From: an uncultured Spirochaetaceae bacterium
GTDB taxonomy: Bacteria > Spirochaetota > Spirochaetia > CADAEX01
Assembly: GCA_902787125.1 (NCBI GenBank)
Contig: CADAEX010000001.1
Location: 1-34,233 of the forward strand
Direction of reading: 5' to 3'
Length of the DNA: 34,233 nt
The notes beneath the pieces are model-generated. The model was given only the letters and a program-made list of their open reading frames with translations. It had not been told where the DNA came from and searched no databases. Each line of letters opens with the position of its first letter. Positions within the stretch are counted from its first letter, which is position 1. Below are positions 1-6,992 of this stretch, one piece after another. Position numbers and translations under genes: made by a program.

Positions 1-723
1 GAATACATAGATGAATGCCATAAATGGAACAACGATGGATGCAACCTTGGAGATTCTCTTGAGGCCACCGATGATTACCAGGCCGGCGAAGAATGTAACA
101 AAGAGGCCACCGATAACAGTTGCCCATGAATATGATGTGCCTGCGAACTCGAAGGCGATATGTGCGTTCTTGGGGTCAAATACATTGTTGATGGCAGAGG
201 TGATACCGTTGATCTGGGTCATGGTACCGATTCCCATCATTCCGGCCATTGCGCCGAATACTGCAAACAGGACTGCCAGCCACTTCCATTTTGCTCCCAT
301 ACCTTTCTCTATTGTATAGAATGGTCCGCCGAGAACATGTCCGTCCTTAGGGTCAACCTCGCGGTACTTGATTGCAAGCATACACTCGGCATACTTGGTT
401 GCTGTGCCCAGGATAGCGGCAAACCACATCCAGAACAGGGCACCAGGGCCGCCTGCTGCAATGGCGGTTGCAACACCTACGATGTTACCGGTTCCGATTG
501 TTGCCGAAAGAGCAGTACACAGAGCCGCAAAACCGGTAAGCTCTCCATAGCCGTTCTCTTCATTCTTCTTGAAGATAGACTTAAAGGCCAGCTTGCTCTT
601 TGTAAACTGGATACCGCGGCAAGCTATAGTCATAAGAAGACCGGTTGCCAGAATCAGGACAATGGTAGGAATTCCCCATACCACGTCATCAATCGCATTT
701 AAAAAAGCATCTAATCCGTTCAC
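1..723 (-). CDS. Sodium:alanine/glycine symporter (AGCS family), N-terminal part, cut by window edge
   Basis: The minus-strand reading frame from a GTG at 723 stays open to base 1 (241 codons), so the C-terminal part lies outside the window. The start follows a purine-rich ribosome site (AAAGGGAG) and begins MNGLDAFLNAIDDVVWGIP, typical of the AGCS N-terminus. Visible family signatures include TALSATIGTGNIVGVATA around residue 75, the GGPGALFWMW stretch and KYAECMLAIKYR. Several hydrophobic helices follow. The family imports alanine or glycine with sodium across the inner membrane. It lies 12 nt after the glucosaminidase-type lipoprotein gene, so both are probably co-transcribed; import of wall-derived alanine would fit but is inference. 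Family assignment is firm, exact substrate is not. Confidence 0.9.
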   Translation of the reverse strand, partial: MNGLDAFLNAIDDVVWGIPTIVLILATGLLMTIACRGIQFTKSKLAFKSIFKKNEENGYGELTGFAALCTALSATIGTGNIVGVATAIAAGGPGALFWMWFAAILGTATKYAECMLAIKYREVDPKDGHVLGGPFYTIEKGMGAKWKWLAVLFAVFGAMAGMMGIGTMTQINGITSAINNVFDPKNAHIAFEFAGTSYSWATVIGGLFVTFFAGLVIIGGLKRISKVASIVVPFMAFIYVF

Positions 724-735
724 TTTTTTCTCCCT

Positions 736-1329
736 TTAATAATTATCGAGCTCCTTTAAAAGAGCATCAAGTTTGTTTCCGTAATTTTTGTCCATGGCCC
801 AGGTTCCTGCCAGCTTCCATATTGTGGGGGCCTTTCCCCTTGGCTGCACATATTTGTAGCGTGGATCCACCAGCTTGTTCCTAAGCTTCTTATCCTTGGT
901 TGCAAAGGCATGGAGGTGCTGTATATGGGCCCGGACTCCTATGGTCTCGGAGGGGAATTTTTCTCCCGGGTTCTTCTTGTTCATAGCTCCAAGTCCGCAG
1001 TAGTTGTTGAACCATGGCTTAACCAGCCCTCCATATCGGAGAAATCCGGTCTCAAGGCACATCTGGCAGAACGCCACATCGGAATTTATTCCCTCGAACC
1101 TTCCTTCGTTCACATAGTAGCCTGCCAGCCGCATGACCTTGGCCTTGTCCACCTTCGGGTTATGGGCCAGGAAAAACTGCTCAAGTTCGTATGCATCCTT
1201 TATTCCCAGCGCCGCAATGTCCCGGGAGCACACCTTGGAGAAGCTCTGCTTTGTGTTCTCGTAGGTGGCACAGGAGAAGAGGAGGCAGGATAAAATAGTA
1301 AGCAGGATGGCAGAGAGCAGTTTGCGCAT
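736..1329 (-). CDS. Glucosaminidase-domain lipoprotein (GH73/LytD-like)
   Basis: 197 residues. The N-terminus is a lipoprotein signal with lipobox LFSC and predicted lipidated Cys20. The mature part resembles the mannosyl-glycoprotein endo-beta-N-acetylglucosaminidase (glucosaminidase) fold: DVAFCQMCLETGFLRYGG carries the likely catalytic Glu in the family's E-[ST]-G context, followed by NNYCGLGA and a segment matching the family's later GVRAHIQHL region. It would cleave peptidoglycan glycan strands from a membrane-anchored position. It begins 6 nt after the stop of the upstream ATPase gene and has no clear Shine-Dalgarno, so translational coupling is likely. It is short for a GH73 enzyme and has no SH3 or LysM binding domain. 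Domain call fairly sure; activity inferred. Confidence 0.8.
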   Translation of the reverse strand: MRKLLSAILLTILSCLLFSCATYENTKQSFSKVCSRDIAALGIKDAYELEQFFLAHNPKVDKAKVMRLAGYYVNEGRFEGINSDVAFCQMCLETGFLRYGGLVKPWFNNYCGLGAMNKKNPGEKFPSETIGVRAHIQHLHAFATKDKKLRNKLVDPRYKYVQPRGKAPTIWKLAGTWAMDKNYGNKLDALLKELDNY

Positions 1330-1335
1330 TATATC

Positions 1336-2538
1336 TTACAGCTGTCCGTTCTGAAGAAAATCCAGGGCATTGCAGAACCGTATTCCGGACTCTGATGTAC
1401 CTGTTGTCTTATCAAGCGAAATAAGGACTCTTGGATAGAAATCCCTGATCTGTCTGAAGGGGCGCAGCTTCTTGTTAAGCACCTTTGTATCCTTGACAAA
1501 TGCTTCCACCTGGATGTACCAGGTCTGACCACCCTTTGATGCCACAAAATCGATGGTGTTGTTTCCCACCTTGCCCACGCAGATGTCGTATTGCTGCCGC
1601 TTGAGCTCCAGGAACACCAGGTTCCTGAGGATAGGATTCATCTCCGGCTTCTTTGTCAGCATGTTGCTCAGGCCCATATCTGCTGCATAGAAGGTAGGAA
1701 GGCTCTTGAGATTCTCCCTTTCCTTGATGTCATAGCGTCCGACACGGAAGATAAGGCCGCATTCCTCCATGAACTGCAGATAGTTCTCGGCGGTAGGCTG
1801 GGTAGTCTTGAATCCCTGCTCTGTCAGGGTGTCAGCCAGTTTCTTTGAGGAACATGATATGCCTGTGTGAGTGAGCATGTAGCTCATGGCCGCATCCAGC
1901 ACTTTGATTTCCTTGATAGGGTGGATGGAGGCTATATCCTGCACGATGATGGTGTTGTAAAGTCCCAGCAGGTACTGGTTGATGTTCCTTGAGTTCTTGA
2001 AAAGCTGCAGTGTGAATGGGATGTTGCCATACCGGGCAAAATCCATGAAGTGCTGCTCCACAGTCTGTTCTGCCACTGCCTTGAGCATGCTCTGCTTCTG
2101 AGCCTCCAGGTATTCTGCGAAGGAATAGGGAAGCATGGTGACAAGCTGGAAATCGGAAAGTCCTTCGGTCAGGGCAGTCCGGTTGGAGCCGGATATGTAG
2201 AGGTCGGCATTTCCCCTGGCAAGGAGGGAAGAGAGCACTTTCTGGAAACCTGTGCACTTGTAGGCATCGTCGATGAAGATATAGTTCATCACTCCTTCCT
2301 GGAGTTTCTCTACAATATAATCTTCCAGGTTTTTTGCATCCAGGAGCCTTGAGTAGGCACTTTCGTCCAGGTGGACAAAGATCATGCGGTTCTCCGGTAT
2401 TCCTTTCTGCATAAGCACTTTCTGGAAAAGTTCCAGAACCACTGATTTACCGCATCCGCGGATGCCTGTAATCACCTTGATAACATGCTTGTCCATGTGA
2501 CGGGCAAGCTCTTTCAGGTATTGAATTCTTCCAATCAT
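1336..2538 (-). CDS. AAA+ family ATPase with DUF4143-type C-terminal domain
   Basis: 400 residues from the ATG at 2538. An upstream in-frame TTG at 2565 is possible, but it lies upstream of the transcription start predicted from the promoter hexamers, and MIGRIQYLKELARHMD is the usual family N-terminus. Walker A is GIRGCGKS, Walker B is NYIFIDDAY, and a sensor-like SGSN follows. The C-terminal half (AADMGLSNML, NLVFLELKRQQYDICVGKVGNNTIDFVASKGG) matches the DUF4143 region, with a PD-(D/E)XK-like E-x-K/D-F-V arrangement. These proteins are common in bacteria and archaea, often horizontally mobile, with no settled function; a defence or toxin-like role has been speculated. It heads a minus-strand operon with the glucosaminidase and symporter, and has a predicted leaderless promoter. 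Confidence 0.85.
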   Translation of the reverse strand: MIGRIQYLKELARHMDKHVIKVITGIRGCGKSVVLELFQKVLMQKGIPENRMIFVHLDESAYSRLLDAKNLEDYIVEKLQEGVMNYIFIDDAYKCTGFQKVLSSLLARGNADLYISGSNRTALTEGLSDFQLVTMLPYSFAEYLEAQKQSMLKAVAEQTVEQHFMDFARYGNIPFTLQLFKNSRNINQYLLGLYNTIIVQDIASIHPIKEIKVLDAAMSYMLTHTGISCSSKKLADTLTEQGFKTTQPTAENYLQFMEECGLIFRVGRYDIKERENLKSLPTFYAADMGLSNMLTKKPEMNPILRNLVFLELKRQQYDICVGKVGNNTIDFVASKGGQTWYIQVEAFVKDTKVLNKKLRPFRQIRDFYPRVLISLDKTTGTSESGIRFCNALDFLQNGQL

Positions 2539-2573
2539 ACTTGGATTATAGTTTGAAAATCTCAATAAATCAA
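2536..2573 (-). promoter_or_regulatory. Predicted leaderless promoter of the AAA+ ATPase gene
   Basis: On the minus strand TTGATT (2573-2568), exactly 17 bases, then a perfect TATAAT (2550-2545), then 6 bases, then ATG at 2538-2536. Counting from the -10 hexamer, +1 falls on the A of ATG. There is no Shine-Dalgarno before this ATG, which agrees with a leaderless transcript. Confidence 0.6.
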
Positions 2574-2661
2574 GTACTTTTTAAAATAAACTTCTATAAA
2601 GTTGCAGAAATATTCAAAATCAACTTTGAAACTTGGATATGATGAAAATGGCGATTTTCTA

Positions 2662-2697
2662 TTGCAAATATATATAAATCATTATAAGATAAAGTTA
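2662..2697 (+). promoter_or_regulatory. Predicted leaderless promoter of argA operon
   Basis: TTGCAA (2662-2667), 17 bases, TAAGAT (2685-2690), 6 bases, ATG at 2697. The geometry is the same as at the divergent ATPase promoter, although the hexamers are weaker. An alternative -10 (TATAAG at 2683-2688, spacer 15 from the same -35) would give a 2-nt leader. No Shine-Dalgarno is present upstream of the ATG. Confidence 0.45.
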
Positions 2698-4022
2698 TGG
2701 AAAATAGTGAATTAAACCAGGGACAGATCCAGGTACAGACTATCCGCGAGGTGTTCCATTACCTGCATCAGTTTAAAGGCAAGTGCTTTGTCATCAAGAT
2801 TGACTGTGACATTATTGACAATCCTCAGTTTCCTCTTCTTATAAGGGATGTGGTGAAGCTGCGGGAGGCCGGCATACGGATTGTGCTGGTGCCCGGAGCC
2901 AAGGAGCGGATCGACGAGGTCCTTTCCGACTACAGCATAAAGTACCAGTGGATTGACGGCATGCGTGTCACAGGGCCGGATGCCATTCCCTTTGTGGAGA
3001 TGGCAGCCTTTGATGTGGCCAACAGGATCATGACCAGCCTTTCTGCCTACGAATGCCCGGCAGTGATCGGCAACTGGGTGCGGGCCCGGGGCGTCGGAGT
3101 GGTGGATGGCACCGACTACCAGCACACCGGCTATGCAGAGCGTATCCTGACCAAGGAGCTCCTAAAGATCCTGGACGACGGCTTTATTCCTATTCTCCCA
3201 TGTGTGGGGTGGAGCTCCATCGGGCGCCCCTACAACCTCCTCTCCGACGATCTGGCTGTGGTCACCGCATCACGGCTGGGGGCTGACAAGCTCTTTTTCA
3301 TAACATCCCGGCCCGCCTTCATGGCAGCCGATTATAAACTGCCGGCCGGAGCCGTGGTAGCCACCACCGGCCGCATAAGCAACCTCAGCCTGCTTGATGT
3401 CCAGCAGTTCTTCAGGGACAACGAGCTGGTGCCTGGTCTGACACTGCTGGACAAGGCACGCCGTGCCTGCGAGGCCGGTGTCTCCCGCGTCCACATACTG
3501 GACGGCTGCAGCGACGGTGTTCTCCTGCGGGAGGTGTTCTCCAACCTGGGCTCCGGCACTATGGTCTACTCTAACCAGTACAGCGGCATCCGCTCCATGC
3601 GCTACGACGAGGTGGGGGATGTGCTCCGTGTCATGAAGCCTTTTGTGGACAAGAACATACTTCTTCCCCGCACCGAGGCTATGATAGAGGATGCTCTCAA
3701 CGATTTCATCGTGTTTGAGATAGATGGTGCAGTCCACGCTTCCTGCGCTCTCCATGTCTACCCGGAGGGGGTGGGCGAGATTGCGGCTGTGGCTGTGGAT
3801 TCTGCCTATTCCCACCTGGGTGTGGGACCGAAGATGATAGAGTTCCTGTGCGAAAGGGCCAAGAAGATGGGGCTTAAGAAGGTGTTTGTCCTTACAACCC
3901 GCACTTCAGACTGGTTCCTGGGAATGGGCTTTGAGGAAGGGGTTGTCTCCGACCTGCCCGAGAAAAAGAAAACTGCATATAACTATTCAAGGAACAGCCG
4001 GATCTTTATTAAAAACATTTAA
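2697..4022 (+). CDS. argA: Amino-acid N-acetyltransferase (N-acetylglutamate synthase, ArgA type)
   Basis: 441 residues, close to the roughly 443 of the classical ArgA. Residues 1 to about 285 form an amino-acid-kinase fold (KCFVIKIDCDII, IRIVLVPGAKERIDEVL, LPCVGWSSIGRPYNL, HILDGCSDGVLLREVF). Residues from about 300 form a GNAT acetyltransferase domain (IAAVAVDSAYSHLGVGPKM as the acetyl-CoA loop, VFVLTTRTSDWFLGMGFEE, DLPEKKKTAYNYSRNS), whose end closely follows enterobacterial ArgA. The enzyme makes N-acetylglutamate from acetyl-CoA and glutamate, the first arginine step, in the cytoplasm. No other arg gene is in the window. It leads an operon with DUF1538, P-II-like, nadK and recN genes. The start has no Shine-Dalgarno and a predicted leaderless promoter. 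Confidence 0.93.
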   Translation: MENSELNQGQIQVQTIREVFHYLHQFKGKCFVIKIDCDIIDNPQFPLLIRDVVKLREAGIRIVLVPGAKERIDEVLSDYSIKYQWIDGMRVTGPDAIPFVEMAAFDVANRIMTSLSAYECPAVIGNWVRARGVGVVDGTDYQHTGYAERILTKELLKILDDGFIPILPCVGWSSIGRPYNLLSDDLAVVTASRLGADKLFFITSRPAFMAADYKLPAGAVVATTGRISNLSLLDVQQFFRDNELVPGLTLLDKARRACEAGVSRVHILDGCSDGVLLREVFSNLGSGTMVYSNQYSGIRSMRYDEVGDVLRVMKPFVDKNILLPRTEAMIEDALNDFIVFEIDGAVHASCALHVYPEGVGEIAAVAVDSAYSHLGVGPKMIEFLCERAKKMGLKKVFVLTTRTSDWFLGMGFEEGVVSDLPEKKKTAYNYSRNSRIFIKNI

Positions 4023-4031
4023 TAGCGCCGT

Positions 4032-5480
4032 ATGAATATTGTCGTAAAGCTGAAAGAGACCTGTATCTCAGTCGTTCCCATCATTGTCATAGTCCTTCTT
4101 CTCAACTTTACAATTGCCCCGGTGGGTTCTGCCACCCTGGTGCGGTTTCTGGCCGGCTCCCTGCTGGTCATTGCAGGGCTTACCCTGTTCCTGGTGGGAG
4201 CCGACCTGGGTATAAGCCCCATAGGACAGAAGGCGGGGGCTGCCCTTACTGCAAAGCGGAAGCTTCTGCTTCTTATAGGTGCCGCCTTTGCCATAGGCTT
4301 TTTCATCACCATAGCCGAGCCTGATGTCCAGGTGCTGGCCACCCAGGTGGTGGGGGTGAACCCGGCTGTCTCGAAGATTCCCCTTATTCTCATGATTGCT
4401 GTGGGTGTAGGCTTTTTTGTGGTCATAGGTCTGCTCCGTATCGTGTTCAATATATCCTATCGCTGGCTTCTGATTATCTTCTATGGCATTGTATTTCTGT
4501 GTGCCTACCTGACAAAGCCTGATTTCATGGCTGTAGGCTTCGATGCCGGGGGAGCCACCACCGGCCCTATGACTGTTCCTTTTATAATCGCCCTGGGTGT
4601 GGGTGTGGCCTCCTCCAAAGGTGGAGCCGCAACCCGTGATTCCAGCTTCGGTCTGACTGGAATAGCCTCCATAGGTCCTATCCTTGCAGTGCTGCTTCTG
4701 GGACTCCTGAGCAGCGGTACAGCTTCCGGGGCTGCTTCCAGCGACCCTGTGGAGTTCACAGGCTTTATTGATGTAATGCCTGATGTGGCAAAGGAGATTC
4801 TATCATCTCTTCTCCCTATGGCATTCATGTTCATAATATTCCAGCTTACCCTTATACATATGCCTCCATATCAGGTGCGGAGAATGGTCACAGGACTTAT
4901 CTACACCTTTGTGGGACTTGTCCTGTTCATGACAGGAGTGCAGGGGGGCTTTATGCCGGTGGGGAACAAAATCGGCGCAGTCATAGGAGCTCTTTCCTGC
5001 AGCTGGATTCTCATCCCCATAGGCCTTGTGCTGGGTGCTGTGGTCGTGTGTGCAGAGCCTGCGGTTTGGGTTTTGAACGGGCAGATAGAGGAGATTTCCG
5101 GAGGTCATATACGTAAGCGTTTTATGCTTATCTCCCTCTCTGCCGGTATAGCCCTGGCTATCGGACTATCCATGTACCGAGTCCTTTCAGGGGCTAGCCT
5201 GTGGCACTTCATCATCCCTGGCTATGCCTTGGCAATACTTCTCACATTCTTCACCCCGAAGCTCTTCACAGCTATTGCCTTTGACTCCGGTGGTGTTGCT
5301 TCGGGACCCATGACCTCCACATTCATTTTATCATTTACGCTGGGGGCATCCAGGGCGGCAGGGGGAAATCCTGTCCTTGATGCCTTTGGAGTCATTGCCA
5401 TGGTTGCCATGACACCTCTCATAACTATTCAGATTCTGGGCCTTGTGTTCAGCATGAAGGAGAAGCAGTATGGAAAATAA
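4032..5480 (+). CDS. DUF1538 family membrane protein (two repeated halves)
   Basis: 482 residues, almost entirely hydrophobic helices. The two halves repeat the same signatures: VGADLGISPIGQKAGAAL in the first matches TGVQGGFMPVGNKIGAV in the second, and FDAGGATTGPMTVPFIIALG matches FDSGGVASGPMTSTFILSFT. This internal duplication is typical of DUF1538 proteins and suggests a transporter or channel, but the substrate is unknown to me. The gene starts 9 nt after argA with no visible Shine-Dalgarno, and its end overlaps the P-II-like gene by 11 nt. DUF1538 genes are, as I recall, often next to P-II-like genes, so the membrane protein may be gated by its small partner as AmtB is by GlnK. That role is inference. 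Confidence 0.88.
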   Translation: MNIVVKLKETCISVVPIIVIVLLLNFTIAPVGSATLVRFLAGSLLVIAGLTLFLVGADLGISPIGQKAGAALTAKRKLLLLIGAAFAIGFFITIAEPDVQVLATQVVGVNPAVSKIPLILMIAVGVGFFVVIGLLRIVFNISYRWLLIIFYGIVFLCAYLTKPDFMAVGFDAGGATTGPMTVPFIIALGVGVASSKGGAATRDSSFGLTGIASIGPILAVLLLGLLSSGTASGAASSDPVEFTGFIDVMPDVAKEILSSLLPMAFMFIIFQLTLIHMPPYQVRRMVTGLIYTFVGLVLFMTGVQGGFMPVGNKIGAVIGALSCSWILIPIGLVLGAVVVCAEPAVWVLNGQIEEISGGHIRKRFMLISLSAGIALAIGLSMYRVLSGASLWHFIIPGYALAILLTFFTPKLFTAIAFDSGGVASGPMTSTFILSFTLGASRAAGGNPVLDAFGVIAMVAMTPLITIQILGLVFSMKEKQYGK

Positions 5481-6132
5481 GATGATCTATGCCCTTGTGG
5501 GGCGGAATTCCGGTGAGCTGCTGGTGAATGCGGCTAAAGGGGCCGGTGCCCGGGGAGGCACTATAATTCCCTGCCGCTCAATCTCTGACAACTCTGTGCT
5601 GCAGTTCTTCGGGCTGGGGGAGAGCGACCAGGATGCTGTGATTATTGTCACAGAAAGCCAGAATCTCAATCCTATCCTTGATGCTGTTCAGAATGCTGCC
5701 CTGGAGGATAAGAGACTTTCAGGCTTTGCAGCTGTGACAGGGGTAAGTTCTGTGATGAAGTTCATGGCAGAGAGCAACGGGATGGAATATTTCAAGACAG
5801 GAGAACAGACAATGAATAAAGAGACTTCTCATGAGATGATTTTTATTATCGTAAACTCAGGCTTTGCAGATGATGTGATGGCTGCGGCAAGAAAGGCAGG
5901 AGCCCACGGCGGCACTGTCCTGAATGCCCGGGGCACCGGAAAGCAGGAGGATGTGAAGTTCTTCGGCATAACTATTGTGCCGGAGAAGGAGATTCTCCTG
6001 ATCATAACAGAGAAGGAGAAGTCGGCCGCCATACTGGATGCCATCAAGGCCCTTGACTGCTTTGCCACACCGGGAAGCGGCATTGTCTTCAGCTCAGATG
6101 TTGACAACTTCACCATATTGGGGAAAAAATAA
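5470..6132 (+). CDS. Tandem P-II-like signalling protein (two fused domains)
   Basis: 220 residues. Two P-II-like ferredoxin-fold units are fused: residues 5 to about 100 (IYALVGRNSGELLVNAAK, AGARGGTIIPCRS, DAVIIVTESQNLNPILDAV, GFAAVTGVSS) and 122 to about 217 (MIFIIVNSGFADDVMAAAR, AGAHGGTVLNARG, EILLIITEKEKSAAILDAI, TPGSGIVFSSDV). The AGAxGGT motif sits at 25-31 and 143-149. The classical T-loop tyrosine that is uridylylated in GlnB is not visible, so control would be by ligand rather than by GlnD. A good ribosome site (AAGGAG, 7 nt spacing) lies inside the end of the DUF1538 gene. Likely partners are the DUF1538 protein and possibly the neighbouring kinase-fold ArgA. Fold call good; partners inferred. 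Confidence 0.8.
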   Translation: MENKMIYALVGRNSGELLVNAAKGAGARGGTIIPCRSISDNSVLQFFGLGESDQDAVIIVTESQNLNPILDAVQNAALEDKRLSGFAAVTGVSSVMKFMAESNGMEYFKTGEQTMNKETSHEMIFIIVNSGFADDVMAAARKAGAHGGTVLNARGTGKQEDVKFFGITIVPEKEILLIITEKEKSAAILDAIKALDCFATPGSGIVFSSDVDNFTILGKK

Positions 6133-6992
6133 TGGCAGATACTATGGAAAACGGGTTTAAAAAAGTTCTTATAGTTTGCAATTACAATAAAGAGGGTGCC
6201 GGCCGTATCGCCATGGATATGGAGAAGTACCTTATGGAGAGGGATTACTCTGTCACTGTCATAAGGAACAGCCAGCTGGACCACTACAGGGTGGGAAGCC
6301 AGTTCTCTCTTCTTGTGACATTGGGTGGCGACGGTGCAGTGCTTGCGGCTGCAAGAAAAGCGGCTCCCTTTGATATCCCTATTCTTGCCATCAACTTCGG
6401 CACCATAGGATTTATGACCGAGGTGGAGAGAGACCAGTGGGAGAATGCCCTTGAAAACTTTGTGAACGGCACTTATGTATGCCGTCAGCATACCATGCTG
6501 GATGTCTCTGTCATCAGGAGCGGCGAGACTGTTGCCCACGGTCTGGTCCTCAACGAAGGGGTGATCAACTGCCCGGACTCAAGGACAGTGCGGATGGCTG
6601 TGGATATAGATGATGAGCGGCTTGGACGCTATATGGCAGACGGTCTTATTGTATCCACAACCACAGGCTCCACTGCCTATTCATCGGCAGCAGGCGGTCC
6701 TATTGTATATCCTGATATGGATACCACAATCCTCACTCCTATATGCCCATATTCATTCATTGTACGGCCTATTGTGGTGTCACCGGAGAAGAAGATCACA
6801 GTGACACTGGAGGCCAGGAACAGCAACATAATCCTGGCTCTGGACGGTCAGACCACCATATCCATCAGGAACACAGACAAGATTGTGTTCGAGAAAAGTG
6901 TATGCAAGGCCAGGGTGATCACACTGCCCGGCAGCGACAAGCGGTTCTTCTTCAAGTTCAGGGAGCGGATGAGCCTCCATGGAGCTGACTGA
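6132..6992 (+). CDS. nadK: NAD kinase
   Basis: 286 residues. It phosphorylates NAD+ to NADP+ in the cytoplasm. The GGDG motif is at 65-68 (LVTLGGDGAVLAA), NEGVI binds substrate, and the conserved DGLIVSTTTGSTAYSSAAGGPIVYPDM and PICPYSFIVRPIVV segments are complete. The ATG shares one base with the stop of the P-II-like gene (TAATG), and its own stop overlaps recN as ATGA, so it is translationally coupled on both sides. nadK beside recN is a frequent bacterial arrangement. No missing residues noted. Confidence 0.95.
   Translation: MADTMENGFKKVLIVCNYNKEGAGRIAMDMEKYLMERDYSVTVIRNSQLDHYRVGSQFSLLVTLGGDGAVLAAARKAAPFDIPILAINFGTIGFMTEVERDQWENALENFVNGTYVCRQHTMLDVSVIRSGETVAHGLVLNEGVINCPDSRTVRMAVDIDDERLGRYMADGLIVSTTTGSTAYSSAAGGPIVYPDMDTTILTPICPYSFIVRPIVVSPEKKITVTLEARNSNIILALDGQTTISIRNTDKIVFEKSVCKARVITLPGSDKRFFFKFRERMSLHGAD

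Noticed and set aside
160-702. Plus-strand open frame at the left end
   Set aside because: Antisense shadow of the AGCS symporter, whose protein is clearly recognisable on the minus strand.
2539-2565. TTG start at 2565 for the AAA+ ATPase
   Set aside because: No ribosome site, and the near-perfect promoter hexamers place transcription start after it.
3270-3815. 181-codon minus-strand frame inside argA
   Set aside because: Shadow of a gene with strong ArgA homology along its full length.
3830-3860. Degenerate acetyl-CoA loop in ArgA as sign of inactivity
   Set aside because: Enterobacterial ArgA also deviates from the GNAT consensus here, and the rest of the domain matches ArgA closely.
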